Part shown: piece by piece, positions 25,197 through 34,860 of the stretch
Layout: every line of letters starts with the position of its first letter
How positions within the stretch are numbered: position 1 is the stretch's first letter
Assembly: GCA_947311255.1 (NCBI GenBank)
Contig: CAMZKL010000025.1
Coordinates: 1 to 60,172, forward strand
From: an uncultured Chlorobiota bacterium
GTDB lineage: Bacteria > Bacteroidota > Bacteroidia > Bacteroidales > JAADGE01
Length of the DNA: 60,172 nucleotides
Direction: 5' to 3'
Program-made: the position numbers and the translations under genes
The notes under the pieces: generated by a model
Told to the model about the DNA's origin: nothing
Databases searched by the model: none
The model's input: only the letters and a program-made list of their open reading frames with translations

Positions 25197-26087
25197 TCAC
25201 AAACCTCTCTCCCACTCCTCTCGCAAATTTGCAAAACCTGGATTTTTTAAAACATTCTTAATTTTTGAAAGAAGTTGTTCTTTTTCTTTTCCTAAAACTC
25301 CTTTTAAAACTAGATAATTTGAAGCATGGTCGCTTCTAAAAACAGTCTGTTTTAGATTTGTTTTAGATAAAAATCTTTCCATTTCACTTATTAACTCTAA
25401 TTTATTTAACATGGTAAAACTTTCGATATATCTTTTCTTAAAATGTTGCTCCCCATAAGGCATACTCAAAACTAAAGTTGAAAGATATTCCGGTTGAATT
25501 TCATTTATAAGTTTAGCAGAATTGTTTGCGTGTTGTTTGCTTAATTCTTTCCCTCCCAAACCATTTAAAATCATTACGGAAAGTTTAATTCCTGCTTCTT
25601 TTGCTTTGAGCAAACCTTTAATTGTTGATTTATAAGTTTCTCCTTTATTAATGTTTTTTAAAAGCTCATCATCACCCGATTCAACTCCTACATAAGCCAA
25701 ATCCAATCCGTTTTCTTTAAGTTCCTTTAGTTCACTTATTGTTTTGCTGTTAAAATCTGAGGGTTTTGCATAAATTGATATTCTTCTGACTTTCAGCAGG
25801 TTATTATTTATTTCTTTCAAAATTTGCAAAAGTTTAATAGATGACAAAACCATTGCATCTCCATCTGCTAAAAAAACTTTATTAATTTTAACCCCTAATT
25901 CAGAAATACTTTTTATTTCAGTTTTAATTTTGGTAAACGGTTTAAGTTTAAATAATTTTGATGAGTACATTTCGCAAAAAGAACATTTATTCCACGAGCA
26001 ACCAGAAGTTACTTGTAAAATTAAAGATTGTGCCTCAGAAGGAGGTCTAAAAATGGGTTGTTCATATTGAAAAGGTAAAAAAAACAT
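25197..26087 (-). CDS. Radical SAM protein
   Basis: A 296-residue enzyme. The iron-sulfur motif is C30-x4-C35-x2-C38 (SGCSWNKCSFCEMY), one residue longer in the first gap than the classic CxxxCxxC. VFLADGDAMVLSSIKLLQIL and DLAYVGVESGDDELLKNINK are the usual SAM-barrel blocks. It belongs to a widespread uncharacterised group of B12-independent radical SAM proteins in anaerobes. The substrate is unknown. The gene starts 4 bases after the stop of the PrsW-like gene on the same strand, so they form one transcript. Confidence 0.85.
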   Translation of the reverse strand: MFFLPFQYEQPIFRPPSEAQSLILQVTSGCSWNKCSFCEMYSSKLFKLKPFTKIKTEIKSISELGVKINKVFLADGDAMVLSSIKLLQILKEINNNLLKVRRISIYAKPSDFNSKTISELKELKENGLDLAYVGVESGDDELLKNINKGETYKSTIKGLLKAKEAGIKLSVMILNGLGGKELSKQHANNSAKLINEIQPEYLSTLVLSMPYGEQHFKKRYIESFTMLNKLELISEMERFLSKTNLKQTVFRSDHASNYLVLKGVLGKEKEQLLSKIKNVLKNPGFANLREEWERGL

Positions 26088-26091
26088 AAAA

Positions 26092-26781
26092 CTAAGAGAT
26101 ATTTTTCGGATTAAATCGTGAAGTTTCTGATAAATTTTTCATTTGTTTAAATGCTATAAACAACATTAATATCAAAAATGGAATAAAAAAAGCAAGTAGG
26201 ATAGGATGTTGAGACATTAAAATAAAGTCATAAAAACCGTGCATCAAAATAGGTAATATTAAAGCTATTGAAAGCCATAAATATTTGTTATTTTTAAACT
26301 TTGCAAAAGCAAAAAAGAAGCCCATTGTTATACCAAAAAATGTATGTGCTGGAACTGCTGTAAATGCTCGTATAAAACCTGTTCCTGCACCACTACCTAA
26401 CACATACATTATATTTTCAATTGTAGCAAAACCTAGTGAAATAAAAGCAGCATACAGAATACCGTCAAACTTTTCATTGAAGTTTTTATTTTTCCAAATA
26501 ATAATTACAAAAACTAAATACTTAAAAAATTCCTCCGTTGAAGCAGCAACAATAAATGCGTCATAAGCTGCAATATATAATTTATTGTTAACATAATTAT
26601 ATTTAGCTGTCCAATAATTTCCTAAATAAGTTTCAATTAAATAGATAGGAATTACGGTTAATGCACCAAATATAAGAACTTTGGTTAATAATTCTCGGGG
26701 TTCTTTCTCATATTTGTCTCTTTTGTTTAAGTAAATAAGAATTAGAACTATAGGTGCTATTGAAATCCCTAATAATATCAT
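26092..26781 (-). CDS. PrsW-family intramembrane metalloprotease
   Basis: A 229-residue multi-span membrane protein (about seven helices). Active-site motifs match PrsW: E83-E84-x2-K (STEEFFKYLVF), E122 (GFATIENIMYV), H146 (PAHTFFGI) and H181-x3-D185 (HGFYDF). In Bacillus, PrsW cuts the anti-sigma factor RsiW. In Bacteroidota the substrate is generally unknown. It lies directly upstream of the radical SAM gene with a 4-base gap. A role in releasing a membrane-held regulator is inferred. Confidence 0.85.
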   Translation of the reverse strand: MILLGISIAPIVLILIYLNKRDKYEKEPRELLTKVLIFGALTVIPIYLIETYLGNYWTAKYNYVNNKLYIAAYDAFIVAASTEEFFKYLVFVIIIWKNKNFNEKFDGILYAAFISLGFATIENIMYVLGSGAGTGFIRAFTAVPAHTFFGITMGFFFAFAKFKNNKYLWLSIALILPILMHGFYDFILMSQHPILLAFFIPFLILMLFIAFKQMKNLSETSRFNPKNIS

Positions 26782-26867
26782 TTTTAAATAATAGTTTATA
26801 TGAAAATTGTTGAGAATATTTAAGAAATAAAATCTCTATATTATATCTTTGGAAATAAAAAAACAAA

Positions 26868-29144
26868 TTAAACTTTACTCAAAAAAACAGTCAGCCTTTT
26901 TCTTAAACCAACAACAGATTCCGTCATAAACATATTAAAAAAGATTTGTTTTTTGTCTTTGTCAAGTATAAATACTTTTTGTTTTAAATTTATTGGCAAT
27001 GATTCATTTTCATAATTAAAAACATCTCCAAGATAAACGCCTTTGTATTCAATTTCTGTTTTTGGAAAAATTGAAGTAATTTCTTTCTCTTTTATATCGC
27101 TTACATCAGCACTAAGAAGTTTAACAATTTTTGAATTTATAAAAACAATTTTATTATCTTCATTAACACTAATTATATAATCTTTTGAGGTATTCAATAG
27201 TTTTTCAAAAAACATATTATCAGTTTCAATATCTGCATAAATATCTTTCATTTCTTCTCTTGTTTGCTCTACTCTTTTTGTCAGTCTTTCTTTTACTGTA
27301 TTAATTTCTTTTGTTTGTTTTTCAAGTTTCTCTTCTAATTCTACAATTTTTTGTAGTGCAAAATAATCTTGAGAATAGTCGAATGCAGAGACAATATATG
27401 CTTGCAATATTCCTGAGCTATCAGTTTGCGGCACTATACTAGCATGTAGCCATTTTTTTTCATCATTTGCAGATTTCATGCTAAACTCTCCTTCAAATAT
27501 TTGTTCTGAAACATTAATATTTTCGAGTATTCCTAGAAATGAGTTGACATCTTCTTCATAAATTAATTTAGATATATTTTTATTTATAAGCTCAGCTTCT
27601 TTGAAATTTAAAAATTTAAGCAAATTATTATTAGCACTTATAATGTTAAGTTCTGGGGAAATATCAAATCTTAATAAAGTAGCATTTAATACATCTAATT
27701 TATTTTTAATAATATTTTCATTAATTTTTAAATCTGTTGAATCTATCCCAAGAAAAAGTATTTTCTCAGTTTTACCTTTGTCATCTTTTAATCCAATGTA
27801 AGAGGATTTTATCCAAATATCTTTTCCTGTCTTAGAAGTATGTATTAATAATCCTTCAAAATGTTTATTATTAATAATATCATGTTTTATAGAATCAAAC
27901 CAATGCTCTTTTTCTTGGTGAATAAATTTTGAGATATGAACATCCTGAATTTCAGAATTTGATTTATACTCAAAAATATCTATAAATTTTTTGTTGGCAA
28001 ACAATAGATTACCTTCAATAGAAAACTCTGCACGAATTAGAGATCTATTTGTTGCATCTTGATATGCTCTAAACTCAACACTCTGAATATCAGCACTTTC
28101 TTGCAATCTTTCCATTTCAGAAATAGTCTTTCTTAATTCTTCTTCTTGTTTTGCTTTTGCTATTGACTGTATATTAGACTCTTCAAGTAATCGTTCTGTT
28201 TCTTTGTTTATTTTAAGTGTAGAAATTGTTGTTGCAATACTCTCTGATACTTGTTCAACAAATTTAATTTCAAAGTCTTCAAAAATTTTAAAAGAAGCCA
28301 ACTCAATTGCTCCGTGTACAACTCCTTCCTCAGTTAAAATTGGTGAAATTAAGATATTTCTTGGCACATCAAATCCCAAACCAGATTCTATTTCAGTATA
28401 AGTTTTAGATACTTTTTTAATTACAGTAGATTTTTTTTCAATTATACATGCACCTATTAAGCCTTCTCCCCAAAGAATTTTCTTATCAGCCATACGTTGC
28501 CTTCCATATGCAAAATTTGCAATTTCAATTATATTTCTATCATTTCCTTCATCTTCTATAATATAAAATCCAGCTTGTTGAATGTTAAGGTATGAAACCA
28601 TCTCACTAATTACTTTTTGTGCTAAATCTTCAATACTTTCACTATATTCTCGAAGTACAGCTCCAAATAAGGCTAAACCCTCAACAGTCCAGTGTCTTTG
28701 AATTTCTTCTTTCTGCCTTACTTCATCGTCTGATTTATTTTTTTCAATTTCATCTCTCAAGTTTTTTAATGATAAACCTATCTTATCATTATCAGAAAAA
28801 TCATCTTTAACAATATCGTATTCTCCTTTCCTTATAATCTCAATAAATTTATATATACTCTCAAAACGTAATTTGAGTTCATTTGTTTCAATATAATTCT
28901 TCTTTATTATTTTGTGGTATGGTATTGCAAAATAATAACCGACAACAGCCAAAATTAAAACAGGCAAAACATATAGCAACATATTAATTGGAGCTTCTTT
29001 GTTTACTTCAATAATTGAACTTATAAAAGAAGAAGAATGTTCGTTTCTCACAGAAATAAACATAATGATAATACTTATTACAATACCAGAAAACATTCCA
29101 ACAATTGTATATTTAAGTTTTATGTTTCTAAACTTATTTACCAC
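26868..29144 (-). CDS. Membrane sensor with GAF and PAS domains, no recognisable output
   Basis: A 758-residue protein. Two membrane helices (about 11-30 and 52-70) frame a short external loop. A HAMP-like linker runs at 90-140. A GAF domain is at about 165-310 (HWTVEGLALFGAVLREYSES, then VPRNILISPILTEEGVVHGA). PAS domains follow at about 365-455, 490-590 and 650-755, with coiled coils at about 315-355 and 595-645. No histidine kinase, GGDEF, EAL, HTH or methyl-accepting segment is seen; the protein stops after the last PAS domain. It may act by protein contact or with a separate kinase. It lies upstream of the ribosomal operon's end on the same strand, with a terminator between. Confidence 0.82.
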   Translation of the reverse strand: MVNKFRNIKLKYTIVGMFSGIVISIIIMFISVRNEHSSSFISSIIEVNKEAPINMLLYVLPVLILAVVGYYFAIPYHKIIKKNYIETNELKLRFESIYKFIEIIRKGEYDIVKDDFSDNDKIGLSLKNLRDEIEKNKSDDEVRQKEEIQRHWTVEGLALFGAVLREYSESIEDLAQKVISEMVSYLNIQQAGFYIIEDEGNDRNIIEIANFAYGRQRMADKKILWGEGLIGACIIEKKSTVIKKVSKTYTEIESGLGFDVPRNILISPILTEEGVVHGAIELASFKIFEDFEIKFVEQVSESIATTISTLKINKETERLLEESNIQSIAKAKQEEELRKTISEMERLQESADIQSVEFRAYQDATNRSLIRAEFSIEGNLLFANKKFIDIFEYKSNSEIQDVHISKFIHQEKEHWFDSIKHDIINNKHFEGLLIHTSKTGKDIWIKSSYIGLKDDKGKTEKILFLGIDSTDLKINENIIKNKLDVLNATLLRFDISPELNIISANNNLLKFLNFKEAELINKNISKLIYEEDVNSFLGILENINVSEQIFEGEFSMKSANDEKKWLHASIVPQTDSSGILQAYIVSAFDYSQDYFALQKIVELEEKLEKQTKEINTVKERLTKRVEQTREEMKDIYADIETDNMFFEKLLNTSKDYIISVNEDNKIVFINSKIVKLLSADVSDIKEKEITSIFPKTEIEYKGVYLGDVFNYENESLPINLKQKVFILDKDKKQIFFNMFMTESVVGLRKRLTVFLSKV

Positions 29145-29237
29145 CTTAAAACTGTTTTAATTTAGTTTGCTAATTTACAAAAAAAAGATTAATTATAAAT
29201 ATCTTAATTATTTTGAGCTTTAAAAAAAAATAAAAAC

Positions 29238-29273
29238 AAAAAAAGAGACATTCAAAATGAATATCTCTTTTTT
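29238..29273 (-). terminator. Terminator of the rpsF-rpsR-rplI operon
   Basis: A stem of AAAAAAGAGACATTC against GAATATCTCTTTTTT (one non-canonical pair) with a 5-base loop lies 25 bases past the rplI stop. The A-run on the plus strand becomes the terminal T-run on the minus strand. Confidence 0.8.
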
Positions 29274-29297
29274 AAAAAAACTATACAATTTTAGTAT

Positions 29298-29744
29298 CTA
29301 TTCAGAAACTACTTCAAAGTCTAGTTCAACTTTCACATCTCTGTGAAGTCTAACCACTGCTTGATATTTTCCAATTTCTTTTACCTCTTTTTGTACAATA
29401 GAAATCATTTTTCTATCAATATCAAAACCTTTCTTATTTATCGAATCTGCTAATTGAATATTAGTAACAGAACCAAAAATTTTACCTTTAGAACTTGTTT
29501 TTGCTCCAACAGTAATTTCTTTATTTTGTAGTTTTTCAGCAATTGCCTGAGCATCTTGAATTAATTTTTCTTCTTTATGTGCTCTTTGTTTTAAGTTCTC
29601 AGCTAGTACTTTCTTTGCTGATTTTGTTGCAACAACAGCTTTGCCTCTGGGTAACAAAAAGTTATTTGCATATCCATTTTTCACTTTTACAACATCATCT
29701 TTATAACCGAGTGTACTTATATCTTCTTTTAATATTATTTCCAT
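29298..29744 (-). CDS. rplI: Ribosomal protein L9
   Basis: A 148-residue protein of the large ribosomal subunit that binds 23S rRNA. The N-terminal domain reads MEIILKEDISTLGYKDDVVK, then VKNGYANNFLLPRGKAVVAT. A long helix connects to the C-terminal domain (KTSSKGKIFGSVTNIQLADS, ending HRDVKVELDFEVVSE). The length is standard. It is last in the rpsF-rpsR-rplI operon, 28 bases after rpsR, and is followed by a terminator. Confidence 0.97.
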   Translation of the reverse strand: MEIILKEDISTLGYKDDVVKVKNGYANNFLLPRGKAVVATKSAKKVLAENLKQRAHKEEKLIQDAQAIAEKLQNKEITVGAKTSSKGKIFGSVTNIQLADSINKKGFDIDRKMISIVQKEVKEIGKYQAVVRLHRDVKVELDFEVVSE

Positions 29745-29772
29745 ATCTTAACAATTTTAAATTGTAATAAAT

Positions 29773-30036
29773 CTATTTCATTAAATCCGTAACATAAGGT
29801 AAAATTGCAAGATGTCTTGCTCTTTTTACTGCTTTTGAAACTTTTCGCTGGTACTTCAATGATGTCCCTGTTAATCTTCTAGGTAAAATCTTACCTTGTT
29901 CGTTTAAAAATTGTCTTAAGAAATTTGCATCTTTATAATCTACATATTGAATCTTATGTTTTAAGAATCTACAATATTTACTTTTTTGAGTATCAACCGC
30001 TACGGGTGTTAAATATCTTATATTTTTATCTGCCAT
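29773..30036 (-). CDS. rpsR: Ribosomal protein S18
   Basis: An 87-residue small-subunit protein. Diagnostic segments are [40 protein letters not shown] and [14 protein letters not shown]. It pairs with S6 in the platform of the 30S subunit. It begins 3 bases after the rpsF stop, which fits coupled translation of the two partners. Confidence 0.97.
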   Translation of the reverse strand: MADKNIRYLTPVAVDTQKSKYCRFLKHKIQYVDYKDANFLRQFLNEQGKILPRRLTGTSLKYQRKVSKAVKRARHLAILPYVTDLMK

Positions 30037-30039
30037 TTT

Positions 30040-30393
30040 TTAGTCCTCCTTTTTATTTGATTCTTTTTTTAATTTCTTCTTCTTATCAGAATATGCAACA
30101 GCATGTTTATCCATTTTATATGTTAAAAATCTAATAAACTTCTCATCTCTTCTGAACTCAACTTCTAATTTGTTAATGAGAGCACCTTCTGACTTAAACT
30201 CAATCAAATTATAAAAACCTGTTGATTTATGTTTAATAGGATAAGCTAATTTCTTCAATCCCCAATCTTCTTCAGATGTGATTTCTGCACCACCATCTGT
30301 AAGGATTTTTTTTACTTTTTGTACCGCTTCCTTTACCTGAGCATCAGATAAAACGGGAGTTACAATGAAAACGGTTTCGTACTGGTTTATCAT
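30040..30393 (-). CDS. rpsF: Ribosomal protein S6
   Basis: A 117-residue small-subunit protein. It begins [20 protein letters not shown]. It has the central [20 protein letters not shown] and [20 protein letters not shown] blocks, followed by a Lys/Glu-rich tail common in Bacteroidota S6. It is first in the operon, with a near-ideal promoter 40-70 bases upstream. Confidence 0.97.
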   Translation of the reverse strand: MINQYETVFIVTPVLSDAQVKEAVQKVKKILTDGGAEITSEEDWGLKKLAYPIKHKSTGFYNLIEFKSEGALINKLEVEFRRDEKFIRFLTYKMDKHAVAYSDKKKKLKKESNKKED

Positions 30394-30433
30394 TTGTTTT
30401 TAAATTTTAAATAATTAAAATAAATTTAGCCTG

Positions 30434-30463
30434 CAAAATTAGTTATTCTTTTTGAAGATACAA
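30434..30463 (-). promoter_or_regulatory. Promoter of the rpsF operon
   Basis: On the minus strand TTG (30461-30463) is followed by a 19-base spacer and TAATTTTG (30434-30441). Both elements match the Bacteroidota primary sigma pattern. It lies about 40 bases upstream of the rpsF start. Confidence 0.75.
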
Positions 30464-30604
30464 AAGAATTGCTGAAATTTTCAAATATTTTCGTTATTTT
30501 CTAAAAAAAACTTAATATGTAGTAAATTAAATTTTACAGGTTAATAAAAATTCCTAATTTCGTTGAATTAATCTAAATTAACTAAAATCTATTCTTAAAA
30601 AATT

Positions 30605-32929
30605 ATGAAAAATCTTATAGTTTCATTTATTCTACTCTCGTTTTTAATTTTACCCTTTTCTTTAACTGCTCAACAAAACCCTATTGACAGCATAGAAAAT
30701 GCTCTTAAAAATGAAAATATTGACTCCTCAAAAGTAAAATTATACAATGAATTATCGGCATTGCTAAGAGGACGTGATAATGATAAAGCTTTTCAATATG
30801 CAGATAGTGCAATAAAACTTGGTGAAAGCTCAGATTACAAAATTGGTATTGCAGAAGCATATAAAACTGCGGGAATACTACATTTTATGAGTGGAGAATT
30901 TGATAAAGCATATGAAACTACAAATAAAAGTAAAGAGATATATAAAACTATCAACAATCAAAATGGAGTTGCAGCTTGCCTTGTTAATACAGGAATTTTC
31001 AATAAAAATCTTGGAAAAATAAAAGAATCAATTAAAAATTATAAAAATGCCTTAGATATTTATAAAGAAATTGAAGATAAAGAGGGCATTGCTAAAACGA
31101 ATTTTAATCTTGGAAATATTTTTAATCAACAAGGCAATTATAAAAATGCCTTAGATAATTATTTTGAAAGTTTAAAAGTTTTTGAAGAGGTTGACAATAA
31201 GTTCATGGTAGCTAAATTGTATTCAAATATAGGAATTGTTTATTCTGACCAAAACGATAATGAAAAAGCAATTGACAACTTTAACAAAGCTCTTATCATT
31301 TATGCTAAATTAGAAGACAAAAAAGGAGTTGCAGAAGCAAATAATAATATTGGAAATAGTTATGCAGAAAATAAAGAATATAATTTAGCAGGGGATTACT
31401 ATTTAAAATCTTTAAAACTTTTTAAAGATATAGAATTTTCGCCAATGATTGCTAGATTATATTACAACCTAGGAGATGTAAAAAATAAAACAAAGCAATT
31501 TAAAAAAGCTAAAGAATATTTTGATAAAAGTTTAGAAATATATAAAAAAATGAACTCTCCTCTTGGAATTGCTCTATGTTATAATGGCTTAGGAGAATAT
31601 TACTACAATAAAAAAGATTTTAAAAAAGCGTCTGAACTTTTAGAAAAAGCAAAAGAAATTTCAAAAAAATCTGACATTACAATTTCTATTGAAGCTGTTG
31701 AATGGCTGAGTAAAACTTATGCAAAGAAAGGAAATTATAAAGATGCCTATAAGAATCATGTTCTTTTCAAATTGTATAATGACAGCATTTTTAATGAAAA
31801 TAATGAAAAAGAACTTACTGCAATGAGTATGCAGTATGAATATGCAAAGCAAGAAGAAATTCGAAAAGCCAAAGAAAAGATTGAAGAAGAAAATAAAAGA
31901 AAAATACAAGCAGAAAAAGATAAAACAAACAGAATTACAATAATAGGTCTTGCAATAATTGGATTAGCAGCTCTTATAATAGCAGTAATTTCAATATTCA
32001 GTTATAGAAGAAAGCAAAAAGCAAATAAATTGTTAGCAGCTCAAAAACAAGAAATTGAATCTAAAAATACAGAATTGGAACAAAGTAATGAAGAAATACT
32101 AGCCCAAAGAGATGAAATTGAAGACAAAAATGTATTAATTACAGAGCAAAGAGACATAGCATTAAAACAAAAAGAAGAAATTACTTCAAGTATCCATTAT
32201 GCTCAGAGAATTCAAAATGCAATTTTACCAGATAGAAAAATGTTTGTTAACTACATTTCAGATTATTTTATTTTCTTCAAACCAAAAGATATAGTAAGTG
32301 GTGATTTTTACTGGATGACAAAAATTGATAATAAACTTATTGTTGCAGCAGCTGATTGCACAGGGCATGGAGTTCCTGGTGCATTTATGAGTATGCTTGG
32401 GGTTACATTCCTTAATGAAATTGTAAATAGAGATAAAATTATTGCTCCAAATGAAATTTTAAACAATTTAAGAACAAAAGTTATAGATTCTTTAAAACAA
32501 AAAGGTGGAGAAACAAAAGATGGGATGGATATTGCAATATCTGTAATTGATACTGAAAAGCAAGAAATTCAATTTTCCGGAGCTTACAATCCGCTTTATA
32601 TTATTCCTAAAGATAAAAGTGAAATTAAAATAATTAAAGCAGACAGAATGCCAATTGGAATATATATTAAAATGGACAAAAAATTTACGAATAATACTAT
32701 AAAATATAATAAAGGGGATTCAATCTATTTATTCTCTGATGGGTATATTGACCAATTTGGAGGAAAAGATGCAAGAAAACTTAAATCTGGAAAATTTCAA
32801 GAATTACTTTTAAAAATTCAAGAGAAAAATATGGCAGAGCAAAAAGATATTCTTGGAGAATTTCTTAATCAATGGAAAGGAGATTTAGACCAATTAGACG
32901 ATATTATTATTATTGGTATGAAATTGTAA
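30605..32929 (+). CDS. TPR receptor with SpoIIE-type phosphatase output
   Basis: A 774-residue protein. Residues 1-22 are a signal peptide (ending SLTAQ). Residues 40-400 hold about nine TPR units (for example AKTNFNLGNIFNQQGNYKNA, then LDNYFESLKVFEEVDNK), which lie in the periplasm. One membrane helix is at about 445-466. A coiled coil follows at 470-540. A PP2C/SpoIIE serine phosphatase domain fills 555-773 (KDIVSGDFYWM, AADCTGHGVPGAFMSMLG, DGMDIAISVID, LFSDGYIDQFGG), with metal-binding Asp residues in place. It probably turns a periplasmic protein contact into dephosphorylation of an anti-sigma antagonist. No partner gene is next to it. Confidence 0.9.
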   Translation: MKNLIVSFILLSFLILPFSLTAQQNPIDSIENALKNENIDSSKVKLYNELSALLRGRDNDKAFQYADSAIKLGESSDYKIGIAEAYKTAGILHFMSGEFDKAYETTNKSKEIYKTINNQNGVAACLVNTGIFNKNLGKIKESIKNYKNALDIYKEIEDKEGIAKTNFNLGNIFNQQGNYKNALDNYFESLKVFEEVDNKFMVAKLYSNIGIVYSDQNDNEKAIDNFNKALIIYAKLEDKKGVAEANNNIGNSYAENKEYNLAGDYYLKSLKLFKDIEFSPMIARLYYNLGDVKNKTKQFKKAKEYFDKSLEIYKKMNSPLGIALCYNGLGEYYYNKKDFKKASELLEKAKEISKKSDITISIEAVEWLSKTYAKKGNYKDAYKNHVLFKLYNDSIFNENNEKELTAMSMQYEYAKQEEIRKAKEKIEEENKRKIQAEKDKTNRITIIGLAIIGLAALIIAVISIFSYRRKQKANKLLAAQKQEIESKNTELEQSNEEILAQRDEIEDKNVLITEQRDIALKQKEEITSSIHYAQRIQNAILPDRKMFVNYISDYFIFFKPKDIVSGDFYWMTKIDNKLIVAAADCTGHGVPGAFMSMLGVTFLNEIVNRDKIIAPNEILNNLRTKVIDSLKQKGGETKDGMDIAISVIDTEKQEIQFSGAYNPLYIIPKDKSEIKIIKADRMPIGIYIKMDKKFTNNTIKYNKGDSIYLFSDGYIDQFGGKDARKLKSGKFQELLLKIQEKNMAEQKDILGEFLNQWKGDLDQLDDIIIIGMKL

Positions 32930-32950
32930 TTTATTAAAAAAAAAGAATGA

Positions 32951-32990
32951 TAAAAAAAAATCAGCTTATCTCTAAGCTGATTTTTTTTTA
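32951..32990. terminator. Bidirectional terminator
   Basis: TCAGCTTA (32961-32968) and TAAGCTGA (32973-32980), with a 4-base TCTC loop, are extended on both sides by A and T runs. It lies between the converging TPR-SpoIIE gene and the HD-domain gene and can serve both strands. Confidence 0.9.
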
Positions 32991-33010
32991 TTTAATAAAT
33001 ATATTCAAAA

Positions 33011-33565
33011 TCAAACTTGCAATCTTTCTTTAAAAGGTAGAAAAGTCATAAAATCTGCATGATGAACAATATATGCTTCGGTTGTTCTTTTTACCATATT
33101 TCCCTCTCCTGCATGTGTTGCTATAATATGACAAACATCAGCAGGAACTCCACATTCTTCTGCAATTGAAACACCTGAAAAAGGATGTCTTAAATATTTT
33201 CCATATGTCCCTTGAACTGCTTTTCCGCTTTCGTCTAAAACATATTCTAACAATTTTCCAACATCTGCAAGAATTGCCCCTGCAATAAGAGTGTCCATAT
33301 TTACGGGTAATTCTCCATGATAAAACTTATTTATTTGGTTGGCAGCATCTCTTGCGATATGCACAACTGAAACTTTATGATCCATAAAAGTTACTTTTAA
33401 GTCGGGCCCACATAGTAATGTAAACGGAATTGTTTTTAAATCCTTAGCAGTCAGAACGCTTCGTTCCAAAGCTAATTCCCAAGTTTTTGATGTTACTTCT
33501 CGCAACTTATCATCTTTAATCCAAGAGAGTTCTTCGCCCCAAAGTTTTTTTACGTCTTCTGTCAT
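33011..33565 (-). CDS. HD-domain phosphohydrolase
   Basis: A 184-residue protein. Metal-binding residues of the HD fold are visible: FMDHKVSVVHIARDA, AGAILADVGKLLEY, a following RHPFSGVSIAE, HIIATHAGEG and VHHADFMTF. HD proteins without another domain hydrolyse phosphate monoesters or nucleotides. The substrate is unknown. It starts 9 bases after the stop of the isocitrate-type dehydrogenase gene, so the two are almost certainly co-transcribed. The dehydrogenase pairing may mean a metabolite-repair or regulatory function, which is inferred. Confidence 0.82.
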   Translation of the reverse strand: MTEDVKKLWGEELSWIKDDKLREVTSKTWELALERSVLTAKDLKTIPFTLLCGPDLKVTFMDHKVSVVHIARDAANQINKFYHGELPVNMDTLIAGAILADVGKLLEYVLDESGKAVQGTYGKYLRHPFSGVSIAEECGVPADVCHIIATHAGEGNMVKRTTEAYIVHHADFMTFLPFKERLQV

Positions 33566-33574
33566 AATTCTAAT

Positions 33575-34768
33575 TTAAAGTTTTGTAATTATTGCATCAG
33601 CCATTTGTTTTGTAGAGGCAGCACCATTTTTAATAACATCAGGCTTACCCCTCATTTTCATCATATCATAGGTTTTCACTTTACCTTCTTCAATTACATC
33701 GGCAACTGCTTTTCTTATTTTAGCTGCTTTTTCTTTTTCATCAATAAAATCAAGCATCATACATGCAGACTCAACCATTGCCATCGGATTTACTATTGAA
33801 ATTTCATAATCTGCATATTTAGGTGCAGAACCATGCGTAGGTTCAAAAACAGCTGTCCCATCTTTGCTCCACTGAGCACTGCAAGCAAAACCTAATCCGC
33901 CAATTAAACCGGCAAACCCATCAGAAACAATATCTCCAAACATATTTCCTGCGACTAAAACTCCATAATTTTCAGGATTTTTTGTTAACCACATCATTTG
34001 TGCATCAATATTTGTATTCCAAAGTTCAATATTAGGATAATCCTCAGCCTGAATTTTTAATGCCATTTTATACATCATTCCGGATGTTTCTCTAATTACA
34101 TTAGGCTTTTCTGCAAGAGTAACAGATTTATATCCGTATTTTTTTGCATAGTCAAAAGCTGCACGTAAAATATTCTCAGTTCTTTCCTTAGAAAAAATCC
34201 TTGTAGATATTGATATTTCTTCTTTTGGAACTTTGCCAAAATTCTTTTTAAATCTTGGGTGCGACATAAATGCTTCATACACATTATTATCTGGATTAGT
34301 CCATTCAACTCCACCATATAAGCCTTCTGTATTTTGCCTGAAAATTACAACATCAACCAAAGGTTCTTCAATCTCATTTTCTTTTCCTCTCCTAATAAAG
34401 TTTAAAGGATTGCCTTTGTATGTTTTGCAAGGTCTTGCACAAATTTCTAAATTAAAATGTTGCCTTAAACCCACAATCGGGCTTGAATATATCAAACCTT
34501 TTTCTTTTAATTCAGGAGACAATTCATCAAATGCTTCATCCTTTGGTTTTGAAGTTATTGCTCCGAATAATGCAATTTTATGTTTAGCAATAAGATCAAT
34601 AGTTCTTTGTGGAAGAGGGTTTCCTTCACTTTTCCAAAATTCCCATCCAATATCGCCTTCAACATAATTTGCTTCAAATCCTGCTGCATCTAATACTCTT
34701 AAAGTTTCATCTAAAACGGCTTTTCCTATTCCGTCTCCCGGTAAAGTTACAATAGTTCTTTTTGACAT
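33575..34768 (-). CDS. Isocitrate/isopropylmalate dehydrogenase family enzyme
   Basis: A 397-residue beta-decarboxylating dehydrogenase. The glycine motif PGDGIGKAVLDETLR is at residues 9-23. The substrate-site word is FRQNTEGLYGG, closer to isocitrate/homoisocitrate enzymes (RENTEGLY) than to isopropylmalate enzymes (RELTGGIY). The cofactor-binding loop FEPTHGSAPKYADYE has the Lys-Tyr pair that favours NADP in E. coli isocitrate dehydrogenase. The metal-binding GNMFGDIVSDGFAGLIGGLG is intact. NADP-isocitrate dehydrogenase is the most likely role. No leucine-pathway genes are nearby. It leads the HD-domain gene in a two-gene operon. Confidence 0.85.
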   Translation of the reverse strand: MSKRTIVTLPGDGIGKAVLDETLRVLDAAGFEANYVEGDIGWEFWKSEGNPLPQRTIDLIAKHKIALFGAITSKPKDEAFDELSPELKEKGLIYSSPIVGLRQHFNLEICARPCKTYKGNPLNFIRRGKENEIEEPLVDVVIFRQNTEGLYGGVEWTNPDNNVYEAFMSHPRFKKNFGKVPKEEISISTRIFSKERTENILRAAFDYAKKYGYKSVTLAEKPNVIRETSGMMYKMALKIQAEDYPNIELWNTNIDAQMMWLTKNPENYGVLVAGNMFGDIVSDGFAGLIGGLGFACSAQWSKDGTAVFEPTHGSAPKYADYEISIVNPMAMVESACMMLDFIDEKEKAAKIRKAVADVIEEGKVKTYDMMKMRGKPDVIKNGAASTKQMADAIITKL

Positions 34769-34860
34769 AATCTAATAAATTATTTGATTTGATTAAAATT
34801 TTCGTAAATTTATAACTTAAAAAATAAATCAAAAACTTATTATTTTAATTTAAAATAAAT

